From Brienomyrus brachyistius (Eukaryota > Chordata > Actinopteri > Osteoglossiformes > Mormyridae), in contig NW_026042703.1 in assembly GCF_023856365.1 (NCBI RefSeq), positions 1-64,000 of the forward strand: a stretch of DNA of 64,000 nt. The letters run 5' to 3'. The position numbers and the translations under genes were made by a program. Below the pieces are notes generated by a model. That model was not told the DNA's origin, made no database searches, and worked only from the letters and a program-made list of their open reading frames with translations. Shown here one piece after another: positions 55,741-64,000 of the stretch; the stretch's first letter is position 1, and each line of letters opens with the position of its first letter.

Positions 55741-58670
55741 GGTTCAGATAGGCGACGGACAATCTGATTGGCTCAGATAGGCGACGGACAATCTGATTGG
55801 CTCAGATAGGCGACGGACAATCTGATTGGCTCAGATAGGCGACGGACAATCTGATTGGCTCAGATAGGCGACGGACAATCTGATTGGCTCAGATAGGCGA
55901 CGGACAATCTGATTGGCTCAGATAGGCGACGGACAATCTGATTGGCTCAGATAGGCGACGGACAATCTGATTGGCTCAGATAGGCGACGGACAATCTGAT
56001 TGGCTCAGATAGGCGACGGACAATCTGATTGGCTCAGATAGGCGACGGACAATCTGATTGGCTCAGATAGGCGACGGACAATCTGATTGGCTCAGATAGG
56101 CGACGGACAATCTGATTGGCTCAGATAGGCGACGGACAATCTGATTGGCTCAGATAGGCGACGGACAATCTGATTGGCTCAGATAGGCGACGGACAATCT
56201 GATTGGCTCAGATAGGCGACGGACAATCTGATTGGCTCAGATAGGCGACGGACAATCTGATTGGCTCAGATAGGCGACGGACAATCTGATTGGCTCAGAT
56301 AGGCGACGGACAATCTGATTGGCTCAGATAGGCGACGGACAATCTGATTGGCTCAGATAGGCGACGGACAATCTGATTGGCTCAGATAGGCGACGGACGA
56401 TCTGATTGGCTCAGATAGGCGACGGACGATCTGATTGGCTCAGATAGGCGACGGACGATCTGATTGGCTCAGATAGGCGACGGACGATCTGATTGGCTCA
56501 GATAGGCGACGGACGATCTGATTGGCTCAGATAGGCGACGGACGATCTGATTGGCTCAGATAGGCGACGGACGATCTGATTGGCTCAGATAGGCGACGGA
56601 CGATCTGATTGGCTCAGATAGGCGACGGACGATCTGATTGGCTCAGATAGGCGACGGACGATCTGATTGGCTCAGATAGGCGACGGACGATCTGATTGGC
56701 TCAGATAGGCGACGGACGATCTGATTGGCTCAGATAGGCGACGGACGATCTGATTGGCTCAGATAGGCGACGGACGATCTGATTGGCTCAGATAGGCGAC
56801 GGACGATCTGATTGGCTCAGATAGGCGACGGACGATCTGATTGGCTCAGATAGGCGACGGACGATCTGATTGGCTCAGATAGGCGACGGACGATCTGATT
56901 GGCTCAGATAGGCGACGGACGATCTGATTGGCTCAGATAGGCGACGGACGATCTGATTGGCTCAGATAGGCGACGGACGATCTGATTGGCTCAGATAGGC
57001 GACGGACAATCTGATTGGCTCAGATAGGCGACGGACAATCTGATTGGCTCAGATAGGCGACGGACAATCTGATTGGCTCAGATAGGCGACGGACAATCTG
57101 ATTGGCTCAGATAGGCGACGGACAATCTGATTGGCTCAGATAGGCGACGGACAATCTGATTGGCTCAGATAGGCGACGGACAATCTGATTGGCTCAGATA
57201 GGCGACGGACAATCTGATTGGCTCAGATAGGCGACGGACAATCTGATTGGCTCAGATAGGCGACGGACAATCTGATTGGCTCAGATAGGCGACGGACAAT
57301 CTGATTGGCTCAGATAGGCGACGGACAATCTGATTGGCTCAGATAGGCGACGGACAATCTGATTGGCTCAGATAGGCGACGGACAATCTGATTGGCTCAG
57401 ATAGGCGACGGACAATCTGATTGGCTCAGATAGGCGACGGACAATCTGATTGGCTCAGATAGGCGACGGACAATCTGATTGGCTCAGATAGGCGACGGAC
57501 AATCTGATTGGCTCAGATAGGCGACGGACAATCTGATTGGCTCAGATAGGCGACGGACAATCTGATTGGCTCAGATAGGCGACGGACAATCTGATTGGCT
57601 CAGATAGGCGACGGACAATCTGATTGGCTCAGATAGGCGACGGACAATCTGATTGGCTCAGATAGGCGACGGACAATCTGATTGGCTCAGATAGGCGACG
57701 GACAATCTGATTGGCTCAGATAGGCGACGGACAATCTGATTGGCTCAGATAGGCGACGGACAATCTGATTGGCTCAGATAGGCGACGGACGATCTGATTG
57801 GCTCAGATAGGCGACGGACGATCTGATTGGCTCAGATAGGCGACGGACGATCTGATTGGCTCAGATAGGCGACGGACGATCTGATTGGCTCAGATAGGCG
57901 ACGGACGATCTGATTGGCTCAGATAGGCGACGGACGATCTGATTGGCTCAGATAGGCGACGGACGATCTGATTGGCTCAGATAGGCGACGGACGATCTGA
58001 TTGGCTCAGATAGGCGACGGACGATCTGATTGGCTCAGATAGGCGACGGACGATCTGATTGGCTCAGATAGGCGACGGACGATCTGATTGGCTCAGATAG
58101 GCGACGGACGATCTGATTGGCTCAGATAGGCGACGGACGATCTGATTGGCTCAGATAGGCGACGGACGATCTGATTGGCTCAGATAGGCGACGGACGATC
58201 TGATTGGCTCAGATAGGCGACGGACGATCTGATTGGCTCAGATAGGCGACGGACGATCTGATTGGCTCAGATAGGCGACGGACGATCTGATTGGCTCAGA
58301 TAGGCGACGGACGATCTGATTGGCTCAGATAGGCGACGGACGATCTGATTGGCTCAGATAGGCGACGGACGATCTGATTGGCTCAGATAGGCGACGGACG
58401 ATCTGATTGGCTCAGATAGGCGACGGACGATCTGATTGGCTCAGATAGGCGACGGACAATCTGATTGGCTCAGATAGGCGACGGACAATCTGATTGGCTC
58501 AGATAGGCGACGGACAATCTGATTGGCTCAGATAGGCGACGGACAATCTGATTGGCTCAGATAGGCGACGGACAATCTGATTGGTTCAGATAGGCGACGG
58601 ACAATCTGATTGGTTCAGATAGGCGACGGACAATCTGATTGGTTCAGATAGGCGACGGACAATCTGATTG
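55741..58670 (+). repeat. 29-bp satellite, forward arm (101 units)
   Basis: Unit in two pieces: GGCTCAGATAGG then CGACGGACAATCTGATT (29 bp). The units are nearly identical. The main variation is A or G at base 21 (ACAATC versus ACGATC), arranged in blocks: 22 A, 21 G, 27 A, 23 G, 8 A. GGTTCAG replaces GGCTCAG in the first unit and in the last three. The opposite strand of each unit carries GAGCCAATCAG, a strong CCAAT/NF-Y box. Each unit also has two CpGs, three in G units. Confidence 0.98.
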
Positions 58671-61508
<2,838 letters not shown>

Positions 61509-61640
61509 TCAGATACCCCCTGATCGTCCAATCGTCTCGAGTAACAGCGAGAAATTTACATGGACCCAAATAAACCCAAGAAATAGGGGCATTAAGCTTC
61601 CTGGGAGGCACCCAGGAACCAAGTTGGGTTTAGGACATCA

Positions 61641-64000
<2,360 letters not shown>

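Overview
This is a teleost fish nuclear genomic window. It carries a novel immune-type receptor (NITR) gene, a lineage-restricted class of fish immunoglobulin-superfamily receptor, together with fish-type tRNA SINEs, CR1/L2-like LINEs, hAT MITEs and endogenous retroviruses. Genes are split by introns with GT..AG borders, coding density is low, and most long open frames belong to mobile elements. I cannot name the species from the sequence.

Layout. Positions 1-14 kb are repeat-dominated: a degraded retroelement gag/protease and integrase remnant, several copies of one tRNA-SINE family, a 2.65 kb inverted duplication (4153-6803), a solo gypsy-like LTR with target duplication (8814-9090), a decayed integrase-type transposase (10563-11394, minus), an LTR-like block containing a perfect 36-bp-arm hairpin, and a hAT MITE. 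Positions 14778-26717 hold a six-exon NITR-like gene (signal peptide, V domain, I domain, transmembrane segment, two cytoplasmic exons with ITIM-type tyrosines). Its second intron carries a 7.65 kb retrovirus-like provirus in antisense with two LTRs that I read as identical. The I-domain exon ends in a 57-bp tandem duplication of its J-like motif, and the first copy has an in-frame TAG.

Positions 26.7-49.3 kb are an accumulation of LINE, SINE, LTR and MITE copies, some nested: a CR1 inside a gag remnant, and a solo LTR inside a LINE. A 46-bp minisatellite lies at 45.06-46.13 kb. Positions 49612-51604 encode a complete four-exon, 162-residue secreted cystatin-fold protein, best read as chemerin-like (rarres2). 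Its third intron holds another MITE. A short Ig-like open frame lies at 53.5-53.8 kb and a proline-rich gypsy-element remnant at 54.5-55.7 kb.

Positions 55741-61115 are the most striking structure: about 185 nearly identical copies of a 29-bp unit, 101 in one orientation then 84 in the other, meeting head-to-head at a perfect dyad. Each unit carries a consensus-quality CCAAT (NF-Y) box. Immediately beyond it are three minus-strand exons of the splicing factor gene u2af2 (end of RRM2, linker, start of the UHM/RRM3). The final coding exon expected next is not visible, so the array occupies either a very long last intron or a rearrangement/assembly breakpoint.

Functionally, the NITR and chemerin-like genes are both immune-related and may belong to one neighbourhood. 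u2af2 is a housekeeping gene on the far side of the satellite, and the linkage across the satellite is the least secure part of the window.
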